Position numbers and translations under genes: made by a program
Notes under the pieces: generated by a model
Seen by the model: the letters and a program-made list of their open reading frames with translations, nothing else
Told to the model about the DNA's origin: nothing
Database searches by the model: none
Source of the DNA: an uncultured Bacteroidota bacterium
GTDB taxonomy: Bacteria; Bacteroidota; Bacteroidia; Bacteroidales; P3
Assembly: GCA_902800395.1 (NCBI GenBank)
Contig: CADCEC010000004.1
Span: 300,443 to 364,442 of the forward strand
DNA length: 64,000 bases
Reading direction: 5' to 3'
Shown here: positions 53,506 to 61,280 of the stretch, in pieces
Numbering within the stretch: the stretch's first letter is position 1
Layout: every line of letters begins with the position of its first letter

Positions 53506-53976
53506 AAACCGTTTGTCGTCAGTCTCCACCACGTCTATGCGGTAGCCTTCCGTGCCTACCACCTCGATGGGACGATCGGGGTCGATGTATTTGTTCACGG
53601 CATGGACTTCCATCTGCTCACCATCAATCAGGGCTTTGCCTGTGGGAGCCAAACGTGAGATGGTGACACCGCGAGCTCCTGCTTTGACAGTCGCCTCCAA
53701 CTGGTTCACCTTGCTGTCCACCTCTTCCTCAAGGCTGAAACGCTTCCATGTTTTCGCTTTCATAAACAGTATTAGCATCAGCACACACAGCGCAATGGCG
53801 CAAACAAGGATGATGGTGCCCACACTGTTGCCGAAGCGTCCGTAACTCTGCCACACGCCAACACCGATGAGTCCAACTCCGAAAAATCCGGCCACACCTC
53901 CCGGTAATGCCACTATCTCGAGCGCCAGCAGTACTACGCCCAGAATCAAAATGATGATAATCAAAGCAGTATTCAT
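53497..53976 (-). CDS. NfeD-family membrane protein
   Basis: 159 residues. Three N-terminal membrane helices, then a C-terminal OB-fold domain (about 95-155: ARGVTISRLAPTGKALIDGEQMEVHAV in parts), the NfeD architecture without the protease domain. NfeD proteins partner flotillins. The reading frame ends inside a 7-nt array, so the last residues RFEK are followed by an array-derived stop. Confidence 0.88.
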   Translation of the reverse strand: MNTALIIIILILGVVLLALEIVALPGGVAGFFGVGLIGVGVWQSYGRFGNSVGTIILVCAIALCVLMLILFMKAKTWKRFSLEEEVDSKVNQLEATVKAGARGVTISRLAPTGKALIDGEQMEVHAVNKYIDPDRPIEVVGTEGYRIDVVETDDKRFEK

Positions 53977-53982
53977 ATTCTT

Positions 53983-54273
53983 TTATATTTCTATGATTTC
54001 TGATGTCAGCTGTTTGTTCAGCAATGCCGTATGCATCGGTAGCAACTCCTCATACGAGCCGTGCTTGACAGTACATTTCCCGTGACAATGGACCAAAATG
54101 GCGCATTGCTCGGCCTGCTCGGCGGTGTGGCGGCAGATGTCGACGAGTGCCTTGATGACATAGTCAAAAGTGTGAACGTCGTCGTTCCACAGCACCAACT
54201 GGCAGCCACTGTCTTCAAGCACAGCAGCCTCATCTTCCGCTTGGGGACTTACGTATGGTTTGTTTTCTTCCAT
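53983..54273 (-). CDS. clpS: ATP-dependent Clp protease adaptor ClpS
   Basis: 96 residues. LVLWNDDVHTFDYVIKALVDIC holds the ClpS signature (N-D-D and the hydrophobic N-degron pocket), and CAILVHCHGKCTVKHGSYEEL follows. It delivers N-degron substrates to ClpAP/ClpCP. It stands 6 bases before nfeD. Confidence 0.9.
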   Translation of the reverse strand: MEENKPYVSPQAEDEAAVLEDSGCQLVLWNDDVHTFDYVIKALVDICRHTAEQAEQCAILVHCHGKCTVKHGSYEELLPMHTALLNKQLTSEIIEI

Positions 54274-54288
54274 TTGCTCATTATGGGT

Positions 54289-54328
54289 TTCCCTAGGATT
54301 TCTTAGGCGTTCCTAGGGCTTTCTAGGA
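54289..54328. repeat. 10-nt phrase array (nTTCCTAGGn x 4) at the ispF 3' end
   Basis: TTCCCTAGGA, TTTCTTAGGC, GTTCCTAGGG, CTTTCTAGGA. It encodes the last residues of IspF (ESPRNA) and its stop codon, then continues into the spacer toward clpS. Confidence 0.88.
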
Positions 54329-54788
54329 TTAGGGCCACTGCTTGCGCCGAAATACCTTCTTCTCTTCCCTCAAAACCCAACCGCTCGGTGGTGGTGGCCT
54401 TCACCGACACTTGGTCGACACTGATGCCCAATGTGTCGGCGATGTTCTGCCGCATCTGAGGAATATGAGACGCCATCTTCGGGCGCTGTGCGGCAATGGT
54501 GCTGTCGATATTTCCCACAGTGTAGCTCTTTGCTTTCAGTAACGCTCCCACATGTCCTAGCAACTTCAAACTACTGATGCCCTTGTACTGGGGGTCGGTA
54601 TCGGGGAAGTGTTTCCCGATGTCTCCGAGGGCGGCAGCGCCCAGGAGCGCATCGCAGATGGCATGGAGCAATACGTCAGCATCACTATGTCCCAGCAATC
54701 CGTGGCTGTGCTCTATGCGCACCCCGCCAATCCAGAGAGGCAGCCCTTCTTGGAGGCGGTGAACGTCATAGCCTGTTCCGATTCTCAT
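54303..54788 (-). CDS. ispF: 2-C-methyl-D-erythritol 2,4-cyclodiphosphate synthase
   Basis: 161 residues from the ATG at 54788 ([12 protein letters not shown]). A further in-frame ATG 12 bases upstream lies inside a repeat array and is less likely. GYDVHRL (Asp/His metal ligands), [25 protein letters not shown] in parts, and the C-terminal [19 protein letters not shown] are family motifs. It belongs to the non-mevalonate isoprenoid pathway. The last six residues and stop come from a CTAGG array. Confidence 0.94.
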   Translation of the reverse strand: MRIGTGYDVHRLQEGLPLWIGGVRIEHSHGLLGHSDADVLLHAICDALLGAAALGDIGKHFPDTDPQYKGISSLKLLGHVGALLKAKSYTVGNIDSTIAAQRPKMASHIPQMRQNIADTLGISVDQVSVKATTTERLGFEGREEGISAQAVALILESPRNA

Positions 54789-54791
54789 AGC

Positions 54792-54826
54792 ATTAACCAT
54801 TAACCCTTAACCGTTAACCTTTAACC
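54792..54826. repeat. 7-nt phrase array (nTTAACC x 5) between ispF and porV
   Basis: ATTAACC, ATTAACC, CTTAACC, GTTAACC, TTTAACC, then GTTA. It runs from the ispF start to the porV stop; the trailing TTA (54828-54830) is the porV stop codon on the minus strand. The same phrase recurs at 63934. Confidence 0.92.
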
Positions 54827-54827
54827 G

Positions 54828-56012
54828 TTATTTTGTCGGTTTCATATCCAATCCAATGGAGATGCGGATGGTATTGGCCAACGAATTGGTGGCAACTTTG
54901 GTGGTGGGAATGAGGTAGGAGAAATCGCCGGAAAAGTAGTTGTAGCGGATGCCAAAACCTACGGTGGCATACTGGCGGCCGCCTTTGGTCTCATGCTCAT
55001 AGAAGTAGCCTGCACGGAAGGCGAACGATTCTGCATACCAATATTCTGCACCTGCCGAAACCTGTACCTCATGAAGCTCCTCCGAGAAGCCGCCCGGAGC
55101 ATCGTAGAACGACTGTATGGCACCCTGTATGACACCGATGTTGTTATATTCGGTCCAGTTGTTGGCGTAACGCGAAGGATAGGTCACCCCGTCTTTGGTG
55201 TAAGGAGGAGTGGGAACGAGGAGCTTGTTGAAGTCAAGAAGTACCGAAATCTTGTTGTAGTCGTCAATACGGTTGGTGTAGCGTCCGCCGAAGCGAAGGT
55301 TGGCGGGAAGGAACTCCTTGTCGTTGTCGTCGTTCGAGTACGACAATTTGGCGCCGAGGTTGGAGATGAACAGACCGAGGGCGTATTCTTGGCTCTTGTC
55401 TATATCGTGCTGGAAATAAAGTCCGATGTCGGCGGCTAGCGAGTTGGCGGCCTGGGTGCTGGTCCATCCGCCTCCGTCTTCAATGCTTACACTATTGGTG
55501 AGGTCGGAACGCAAATAGCGGCCGGTGGCACCTAACGAGAGGTGGTCGGAAAGTTTCAGGGCATAGGTGGCGTCGATGGCAAATTCGTTAGGGTGAAGGG
55601 TGTTGATTTTCTGTCCATCGACATCCGTCATATCAATGTCACCGAGGGTGAAGTAGGTGAGGCTGGCGGCTGCGGTGCTACGGTCGTTGATGCGGTAGTA
55701 GCCTCCGAGATAGAAGAGGTTCATATCGCCTACTTTCAGTTTACGCAGCCAAGGGGTATAAGTGGTGTAGATGCCAGCTGAACCTTCGATAAAGGCAAAT
55801 TTGGCGTTGTTCCAGTGAGCCGAGTAAGCATCAGGAGTGGAGGCTACGCCGGCGTCGCCCATAGCCGACGATATGGCGTCGGGGGCAATGAGAATGATGG
55901 GCATACCGGTGGAGATGAAGTTTTTGTTTTGTCCTATCTCGGAATAAGCAGATTGGGCGCGGAGTGTGCCGCCCAGAACGACAAGCAATGTCAGAAAAAT
56001 CAGTTTTTTCAT
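54828..56012 (-). CDS. porV: Type IX secretion system outer-membrane protein PorV (LptO)
   Basis: 394 residues. Signal peptide (1-19, GTLRAQ), then PIILIAPDAISSAMGDAGVASTPDAYS (in parts), the hallmark N-terminal PorV/PorP-like barrel segment, and 14 or so amphipathic strands. PorV shuttles T9SS cargo and works with PorU to cleave and anchor it at the surface. porU lies immediately upstream on the same strand, as in Porphyromonas. Confidence 0.92.
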   Translation of the reverse strand: MKKLIFLTLLVVLGGTLRAQSAYSEIGQNKNFISTGMPIILIAPDAISSAMGDAGVASTPDAYSAHWNNAKFAFIEGSAGIYTTYTPWLRKLKVGDMNLFYLGGYYRINDRSTAAASLTYFTLGDIDMTDVDGQKINTLHPNEFAIDATYALKLSDHLSLGATGRYLRSDLTNSVSIEDGGGWTSTQAANSLAADIGLYFQHDIDKSQEYALGLFISNLGAKLSYSNDDNDKEFLPANLRFGGRYTNRIDDYNKISVLLDFNKLLVPTPPYTKDGVTYPSRYANNWTEYNNIGVIQGAIQSFYDAPGGFSEELHEVQVSAGAEYWYAESFAFRAGYFYEHETKGGRQYATVGFGIRYNYFSGDFSYLIPTTKVATNSLANTIRISIGLDMKPTK

Positions 56013-56087
56013 CTAAAAATATCTATATCTTCTATTTGTTTCTATCAAAACTATTCGCCATAACGCGAAAAAAAAACTTTTATTGTG

Positions 56088-59000
56088 TCAGCGTACAATA
56101 CATTTTGTGGTAACCTGCCGAGTCTCTCCATCGGAGCAGGAAAGTACCATACGTGCGAGGTAGAGCCCCGGGGGCACGGCGGAGACATCCCAGTGGACGG
56201 GCCCCACAAGGAAGGCTTCCGGCGAAACCGGTGGGGTGCAAGCAAGAAGTAACTGCCCTTGGGTGTTGTATAATTCAAATTTGGCCGACTGGATGTCGTC
56301 AGGACTGTTCACACGCAGCGTAAAGGTCGTTTGTGTGGTGGCGGGATTGGGAGCGCAGGTGAGTTTGGAGAGGGTCATTGTATCGCTGCTATACACTACA
56401 AAAGGCACTGTGGCGGAGGCCGAAAGGCCAAAGATGTTCCACGCTTTGACGGTGACTGTGTGGCGCCCCGGTGCGAGATCCTGTAAAGTGTAAGACACAC
56501 TTCCGCAGCGGCCGTCGTTAATGTCGGACAGGAAGAGGTCGTTCAGGACAATAAGGCTGCCGGCATTGTCGTCGACAACAGCCGTGATGTCATGTCCCAA
56601 ACCAGTGCCGATATTGATGCCTGCCGAGTCAGAAAGCATCGCCAGTAGGGTGGGGGAGGGCCCCGTGAGTCCGCCGGGACGGAAGTTGGTGTCACCCAGG
56701 AAAAGACGTATCGTCGGGGGCTCGGCATCGTCGTATGACGAATCGCTCATGCCGCCAAGCATCAGGTGGGTGAAACTGCCGCTGGCGTGTTCGGAAATGT
56801 TCTTTGCATAGTGACTAAGCTTGGCATAGTCGTAACGGTAGGAGACATCCATCGGCACGATGAAGGAGTACTCAAATCGGCCGCCGCTGACGGGATGACT
56901 GCTTTTGTAGAGTATCGTCTTCTGCTGCCAGAAAGAGACTTCTGTGCCGGGGTTGTCGTTGGCCAGCGTTGCGGTGCGCATCTCTCGGTCGTAGACCACC
57001 GGGTAGATAGTGCCGTCGAAATTGCTCATCAACTGTCCGTCGGCATCCTGTATCTCACCGCTGACGGTGACAAGACTTAGCACGTCGGCCGTCACATCGG
57101 TGGTGTCGTCCACTGGCGTGGTGTTGATATGGGTCACCTTTACGTGGTTTGTGGGTTGACTCAGCCGCAGGGCGGGGTCGCCGATAAGGGCGATGGACAT
57201 CGAGACATTGGTGCGGTTCTTGGCTCTCCGCAGGGCGTCGCCGATGGTGTTGGCGGGGTCGAGGGCAAAGAGTACCACATCTTTGTTGAAGCGCTCAATA
57301 TGGCTGATGGGACGTGAGGCGGCAATGACACCCACGGCGGCAGCGGGAGCCAGCATAAAGGCTTCGGCGCCGCAGAGTTCGTCGGGCTGGTCGTAGTGAC
57401 CGTAGGAACAGGTGCTGGTGACGAAGAGCGGTAGTCTGTCCACATTAGTGTAGCCGGATACATCCGCCGGCTCGATATAGCGCTCGGTGCCGATATAGGC
57501 CGAAGAACCGTGACCTATGTAATTGATGAGCAGACACCCGTAGTTGATACGCTGACGAAGGGCATTGTTGAGGTCGGGATAGTAGGAACCGATGGCACCC
57601 GAGGCCTGGTGGTAGGCGTCGGCATAGAGTCGGTCGAGGTTTATCTGAGGCATCGTCTGCTTAATGGCGGTGGCGATGACTTCCGAGGAGTGGGCGAAAA
57701 GGCTGTCGCTAGGGTGCCCCGGGTCGGCATCGTCGGACAGCAGCGCCACATAGTTGCGCCAGTCGCCCCGGCTGTGCTCGTCCAGCAGGTCGCGTCGCGT
57801 GATATATCCTTCTATCTTGTCCACAATAAGGGAGGCCTCGCTGGTGTCGCGAGCGGGCAGACGCCCCACGCTGACCTCCAAGGTCTCATTGCTGGCACCG
57901 TGGCTGTTGGAAGACAGATAGCCCAGCATGTCGTCGCTGGCGTACGACTGCCCGTCGTCGTCGAACGAGAAGGGTGTCTCATAAGTTACCACTGTAGGCA
58001 ACCCATGGCCAAGGATGTCGCGGTTGTCATAGCTGCCCTTGCCGAAGAGCACCAGATAGCGTGGCGGACGAGAGGGGTGCTGCTCTTTCAGCCAGCGTAG
58101 CAGGGCGCGGATGGCCATAGGGTCCTGTTTGCCGGAAGAGAATTCGTTATAGACTTGCCCGTCGGTCACCACCAGCGTGGTGAGGGTGTCGAAGAGTTCA
58201 TGCAATGTGGCAAGCTGCGAGGCATATTCCAGGAAGTCGGGATGCGATACTATCACCAGGTCGGCGGCGGCGCTGCCGTGAAGGTCTTGGTGTTCCATCG
58301 TCATGATGGATTCGGGTGTAAGGTAGGAATAGTCGTCGAAAGCCACATAGGTGCGTGCCGTTCCCGTACTGTCGCTCCAGGAGCCGTCGCTGAGTTGCAT
58401 CTCGCGTTCCCTGCCGGCTTCCGTTACCTCCCACACCCGGGCACTGGTTGTCGCACTCAGCGACAGATGAAAGGAAACTGGGGAATTCAGGTGGCGGTCA
58501 TTACGTATCAGCTGTTGCCCACCGCCAAAGGTAAGTTGGGCTTCGGCGGTGAGCTCGATGAAGTCCAGATAGCCGCTGCCACCATTGTCGGAAGGCGAGA
58601 AGCTGAGGGTGAAGGTATAGGTTTGGGCGACGGCGTCTGTAGCATCGACCACCGTGCGGTAGGGGTTGTTGGATGTGAGGGTCTCCCCGCGGCTGTAGCC
58701 GTTGGTGGTGAGGGAGAAAGCACCCGAGGTGGTGCCGAGGGTGGCCACCGCCCAGCGCAGCTTGGCTTTGCTGATGACTTGACCCGGCAGGCGCAACTCG
58801 AAGGAACGAGACGCCAACGCGGAGGTGAATTTCTCGCCCATCCATAGTTGGCCGGTCTTGTAGATATTCACTAAGTCGTTGTCCACATGCGTCACAACGG
58901 TATGGGAGGAAATCACGGTGTCTGTGGCTACGGGTGCCGCTACGGCAATGCGCTTGGGCGCTGTGGCAGAGGCTGTCAGGTAGTAGCAGTTCTCAGTAGC

Positions 59001-59396
59001 ATAGGCGTGATGGGTGAAGGTCCAGCGCTGCAGTCCGCTGTCGTAGCGCCACTCCTCCGCACCCTCTCCGTAGAAGAGCAGGTCGTCGTCGGCATCGAAG
59101 AGGCCGTTGCCGTTGCGGTCCCTTACCTCGATGGCCAGCTGCTGTAGGCCGTCAGTGGGTGTCTGGCTGTTATAGATGGAGAGCATTCCACTGCCCATGC
59201 CATACACCGCCAGGTTGTTCACCTGCGTGCCTGCCAATGCCGGCACATCGCCAGTCGTGATGCGATACACGCCCGATGCCGTCACCCTCATCTTCCACCA
59301 CTGCCCTTCGGCAAACACCGAGTGCGACTGTCCACTGGCCGCCGTCCACAGTCCACCAGTAACAAGCAGGATAATATATATTGTTTTCCTTTTCAT
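56088..59396 (-). CDS. porU: Type IX secretion sortase PorU (C25-family peptidase)
   Basis: 1102 residues from the ATG at 59396, which gives a signal peptide (KTIYIILLVTGGLWTAASGQ); an earlier ATG 60 bases upstream gives a poor leader. The peptidase C25 domain (about 395-760) carries the catalytic pair H629 in YIGHGSSAY and C663 in VTSTCSYGHYD. The end is a beta-sandwich resembling a T9SS C-terminal domain (CAPNPATTQTTFTL, then LYNTQGQLLL and LYLARM). PorU removes the sorting domain of T9SS cargo and attaches the protein to lipopolysaccharide. Confidence 0.92.
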   Translation of the reverse strand: MKRKTIYIILLVTGGLWTAASGQSHSVFAEGQWWKMRVTASGVYRITTGDVPALAGTQVNNLAVYGMGSGMLSIYNSQTPTDGLQQLAIEVRDRNGNGLFDADDDLLFYGEGAEEWRYDSGLQRWTFTHHAYATENCYYLTASATAPKRIAVAAPVATDTVISSHTVVTHVDNDLVNIYKTGQLWMGEKFTSALASRSFELRLPGQVISKAKLRWAVATLGTTSGAFSLTTNGYSRGETLTSNNPYRTVVDATDAVAQTYTFTLSFSPSDNGGSGYLDFIELTAEAQLTFGGGQQLIRNDRHLNSPVSFHLSLSATTSARVWEVTEAGREREMQLSDGSWSDSTGTARTYVAFDDYSYLTPESIMTMEHQDLHGSAAADLVIVSHPDFLEYASQLATLHELFDTLTTLVVTDGQVYNEFSSGKQDPMAIRALLRWLKEQHPSRPPRYLVLFGKGSYDNRDILGHGLPTVVTYETPFSFDDDGQSYASDDMLGYLSSNSHGASNETLEVSVGRLPARDTSEASLIVDKIEGYITRRDLLDEHSRGDWRNYVALLSDDADPGHPSDSLFAHSSEVIATAIKQTMPQINLDRLYADAYHQASGAIGSYYPDLNNALRQRINYGCLLINYIGHGSSAYIGTERYIEPADVSGYTNVDRLPLFVTSTCSYGHYDQPDELCGAEAFMLAPAAAVGVIAASRPISHIERFNKDVVLFALDPANTIGDALRRAKNRTNVSMSIALIGDPALRLSQPTNHVKVTHINTTPVDDTTDVTADVLSLVTVSGEIQDADGQLMSNFDGTIYPVVYDREMRTATLANDNPGTEVSFWQQKTILYKSSHPVSGGRFEYSFIVPMDVSYRYDYAKLSHYAKNISEHASGSFTHLMLGGMSDSSYDDAEPPTIRLFLGDTNFRPGGLTGPSPTLLAMLSDSAGINIGTGLGHDITAVVDDNAGSLIVLNDLFLSDINDGRCGSVSYTLQDLAPGRHTVTVKAWNIFGLSASATVPFVVYSSDTMTLSKLTCAPNPATTQTTFTLRVNSPDDIQSAKFELYNTQGQLLLACTPPVSPEAFLVGPVHWDVSAVPPGLYLARMVLSCSDGETRQVTTKCIVR

Positions 59397-59492
59397 TAAA
59401 TCACATAACGCCATTATAAAAATATTATTGTATAATTTTTTTCCTCCCTCACACAATATAATTTCACTTTCTCAGTTATTAGCCCGTAAAAT

Positions 59493-59566
59493 GGCCCCGT
59501 AGTTCAGCTGAATAGAACGTCGGATTCCGGTTCCGAAAGTCGTGGGTTTGAATCCCGCCGGGGTCA
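59493..59566 (+). tRNA. tRNA-Arg (anticodon CCG)
   Basis: A 74-base cloverleaf. Acceptor GGCCCCG pairs with CGGGGTC (one G-T pair), D stem GTTC/GAAC, anticodon stem TCGGA/TCCGA with loop TTCCGGT giving anticodon CCG (decodes CGG), T stem GTGGG/CCCGC with one weak pair. CCA is not encoded. It stands alone between divergent porU and the CPBP gene. Confidence 0.95.
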
Positions 59567-59577
59567 CAAAAAGACTA

Positions 59578-59593
59578 ACACATTAACGCATTA
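59578..59593. repeat. 8-nt phrase pair (ACnCATTA x 2) at the CPBP start codon
   Basis: ACACATTA, ACGCATTA run straight into the ATG at 59594. A related stretch (TTAACGCACTCACACAATAACGCA) lies in frame at 59711-59734, encoding LTHSHNNA. Confidence 0.55.
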
Positions 59594-60475
59594 ATGAAGC
59601 GTTTTTCCCATCCTTTCATGCATCTGTTGGTGCTGGCGGCATGGTCGCTGGTGATGATGGTCGTGGCCCTCTTCCTCGGTGTCGCTTTCGGTATCTCCGA
59701 CACTGAATCCTTAACGCACTCACACAATAACGCATTCTCATTTCTCCTCTGGAATGTCGTTGTGCAGCTACTCACTTTCGCCCTGCCTGTTGTTTTGGTG
59801 ACACGGAGATATTACCGTGAGACTCAGGGAGATTTCTATCGGCTGGACTTCAGTCGCCGTAGTTGGATGTTGGCGTTGGCAGGGGTTCTTGTGTTACTTT
59901 TCATGGTTCCTCTCACCGACTGGCTCTCCATCTGGAACGACTCGTGGCACTTCTCAGGCGCCTGGGAGAAGCTGGAACATAGCCTCCGCGAAGCCGGCGA
60001 GCAGTCACAGCAATTGGTCGACTCCCTTATGCGGGAGTGTAACCCCCTCCTCAGCCTCTTCGGCATGGCTTTTGTCCCCGCCATCTGTGAGGAACTCTTC
60101 TTTCGTGTCGGTATCCAAAACCTTTTGCAGAAGTGGTTCAAGAATCCCCATGCGGCGGTATGGGTGACGGCGGCGCTCTTCAGCCTCGCCCATGGCGAAG
60201 TCTTCGCCTTCCTGCCGCGATTCCTCCTGGGGGGACTTCTGGGATATCTTTACTTCTACGGCAGTTCCCTGCTGGTCAATGTCGTAGCACACTTCATCAA
60301 TAATGCCATCGTCGTTGTTGCCTATGCCCTGATGTCCGACGGCGGCTCCTCGCTCGACCCCTCTCAGCCCCTCGCCGTCCCGCTCCTCGCCACTATCGCC
60401 TGCACCGCCGCCGCCATTGCGCTCTTCTGGTTTGCCTACCTCCGCCACCAACCACATGGAACATCGGAGCTATAA
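59594..60475 (+). CDS. CPBP-family intramembrane metalloprotease
   Basis: 293 residues with about eight membrane helices. The Abi/CAAX motif EExxxR is ICEELFFRVG (E166, E167, R171), the second motif is FSLAHGEVFAFLPRFLLGG, and the third His/Asn motif is NVVAHFINNAIVV. The family cleaves prenylated or membrane substrates; the substrate here is unknown. A short phrase array encodes a loop near residue 40. Starts 27 bases after the tRNA. Confidence 0.88.
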   Translation: MKRFSHPFMHLLVLAAWSLVMMVVALFLGVAFGISDTESLTHSHNNAFSFLLWNVVVQLLTFALPVVLVTRRYYRETQGDFYRLDFSRRSWMLALAGVLVLLFMVPLTDWLSIWNDSWHFSGAWEKLEHSLREAGEQSQQLVDSLMRECNPLLSLFGMAFVPAICEELFFRVGIQNLLQKWFKNPHAAVWVTAALFSLAHGEVFAFLPRFLLGGLLGYLYFYGSSLLVNVVAHFINNAIVVVAYALMSDGGSSLDPSQPLAVPLLATIACTAAAIALFWFAYLRHQPHGTSEL

Positions 60476-60651
60476 TTGGTTTAAAATTAGCCGATAATAG
60501 GGCGGAATAATCAAAAAATGAAATTAAGATTTGAAATTTTGGGAATAAAAATTAAAATTATAAATAATTGATATACATCAAGTTGTTAATATATTGAATG
60601 TTAAAAATAATTTTTTTTCAAAAAAAAAGTTCCCGTTTCAAAAAATAGTTG

Positions 60652-60659
60652 TATTTTTG
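60652..60659 (+). promoter_or_regulatory. -7 box for the HU gene (TATTTTTG)
   Basis: TATTTTTG followed by C, about 60 bases before the HU ATG. The preceding 175 bases are very AT-rich, consistent with a strong promoter region. Confidence 0.75.
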
Positions 60660-60719
60660 CACTCCGATTTTTGGTTGAAAAACAGACAATAAGATTAACA
60701 AATAAAAATAATTAGAGAA

Positions 60720-61004
60720 ATGACTAAGGCAGAAATCGTAGCTGAAATAGCTCAGAAAACCGGTATCGAGAAGGTCGCCATCCAGGCCACCGTCGAGGAG
60801 TTTATGACCGTTATCAAAGAGAGCCTCTCCGAAGGCGAGAACGTGTACCTGCGTGGCTTCGGCAGCTTCATCGTGAAGAAACGCGCTGAGAAGACTGGCC
60901 GCAACATTAGCAAGAACACCACCATCATTATCCCCGCTCACAACATCCCCGCTTTCAAGCCCGCCAAGACTTTCATGCAGGATGTCAAAAAGAAAGTTAA
61001 ATAA
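60720..61004 (+). CDS. HU-family DNA-binding protein
   Basis: 94 residues. MTKAEIVAEIAQKTGIEK and the arm GFGSFIVKKRAEKTGRNI are typical HU/IHF segments, with the conserved proline in the INTERC-type tip (IPAHNIPAFKPAK). It bends and compacts DNA. A 29-residue basic ribosomal-type gene follows after 17 bases. Confidence 0.93.
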   Translation: MTKAEIVAEIAQKTGIEKVAIQATVEEFMTVIKESLSEGENVYLRGFGSFIVKKRAEKTGRNISKNTTIIIPAHNIPAFKPAKTFMQDVKKKVK

Positions 61005-61021
61005 GTTAAAGTATTATTACA

Positions 61022-61111
61022 ATGCCTAACGGAAAAAAACATAAACGCCACAAAATGTCTACGCACAAGCGTAAAAAACGCCTGCGCAAGAACAGACATA
61101 AGAAGAAATAA
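61022..61111 (+). CDS. 29-residue AURKAIP1/COX24 (mS38-like) basic protein
   Basis: MPNGKKHKRHKM then STHKRKKRLRKNRHKKK: 29 residues, over half Lys/Arg. It matches, from memory, the Bacteroidetes AURKAIP1/COX24-domain micro-proteins related to mitochondrial ribosomal protein mS38, whose helix lies on small-subunit rRNA. Ribosome binding is an inference from that homology. It sits 17 bases after HU and is followed by three consecutive hairpins. Automatic annotation may miss it because of its size. Confidence 0.78.
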   Translation: MPNGKKHKRHKMSTHKRKKRLRKNRHKKK

Positions 61112-61119
61112 TGTCTGAC

Positions 61120-61224
61120 CACGACCGCAAGGTCGTGAACGGACGCCTTCTAAAGAAGGCATTTCTTCTGAATTTTCTAAAACAAATTACACGCTACCTG
61201 CAAAGGTCAGCATGTAATTTGTTT
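61120..61224 (+). terminator. Three consecutive hairpins after the mS38-like gene
   Basis: Hairpin 1: CACGACC/GGTCGTG with a GCAA tetraloop (61120-61137). Hairpin 2: GCCTTCT/AGAAGGC with a 2-base gap (61145-61160), followed by ATTTCTTCT. Hairpin 3: AAACAAATTACA (61180-61191) pairs perfectly with TGTAATTTGTTT (61213-61224); its loop can extend the stem through GCT/AGC and ACCT/AGGT. Hairpin 2 or 3 likely terminates transcription; the set could also stabilise the short mRNA. Confidence 0.75.
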
Positions 61225-61232
61225 TATTGTTG

Positions 61233-61277
61233 CTTATTAGCCCTATAAGCCCAATAAGACTAATTAGACTAATAATA
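61233..61277. repeat. 9-nt phrase array (CTnATTAGn x 5) upstream of rng
   Basis: CTTATTAGC, CCTATAAGC, CCAATAAGA, CTAATTAGA, CTAATAATA, ending three bases before the rng ATG. It is the same phrase that encodes the signal-peptide core at 41670. Confidence 0.9.
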
Positions 61278-61280
61278 TCA

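Noticed and set aside
59711-59734. A full in-frame array in the CPBP gene
   Set aside because: The units are too irregular to call beyond similarity to the start-codon phrase at 59578. It is mentioned only in that entry.
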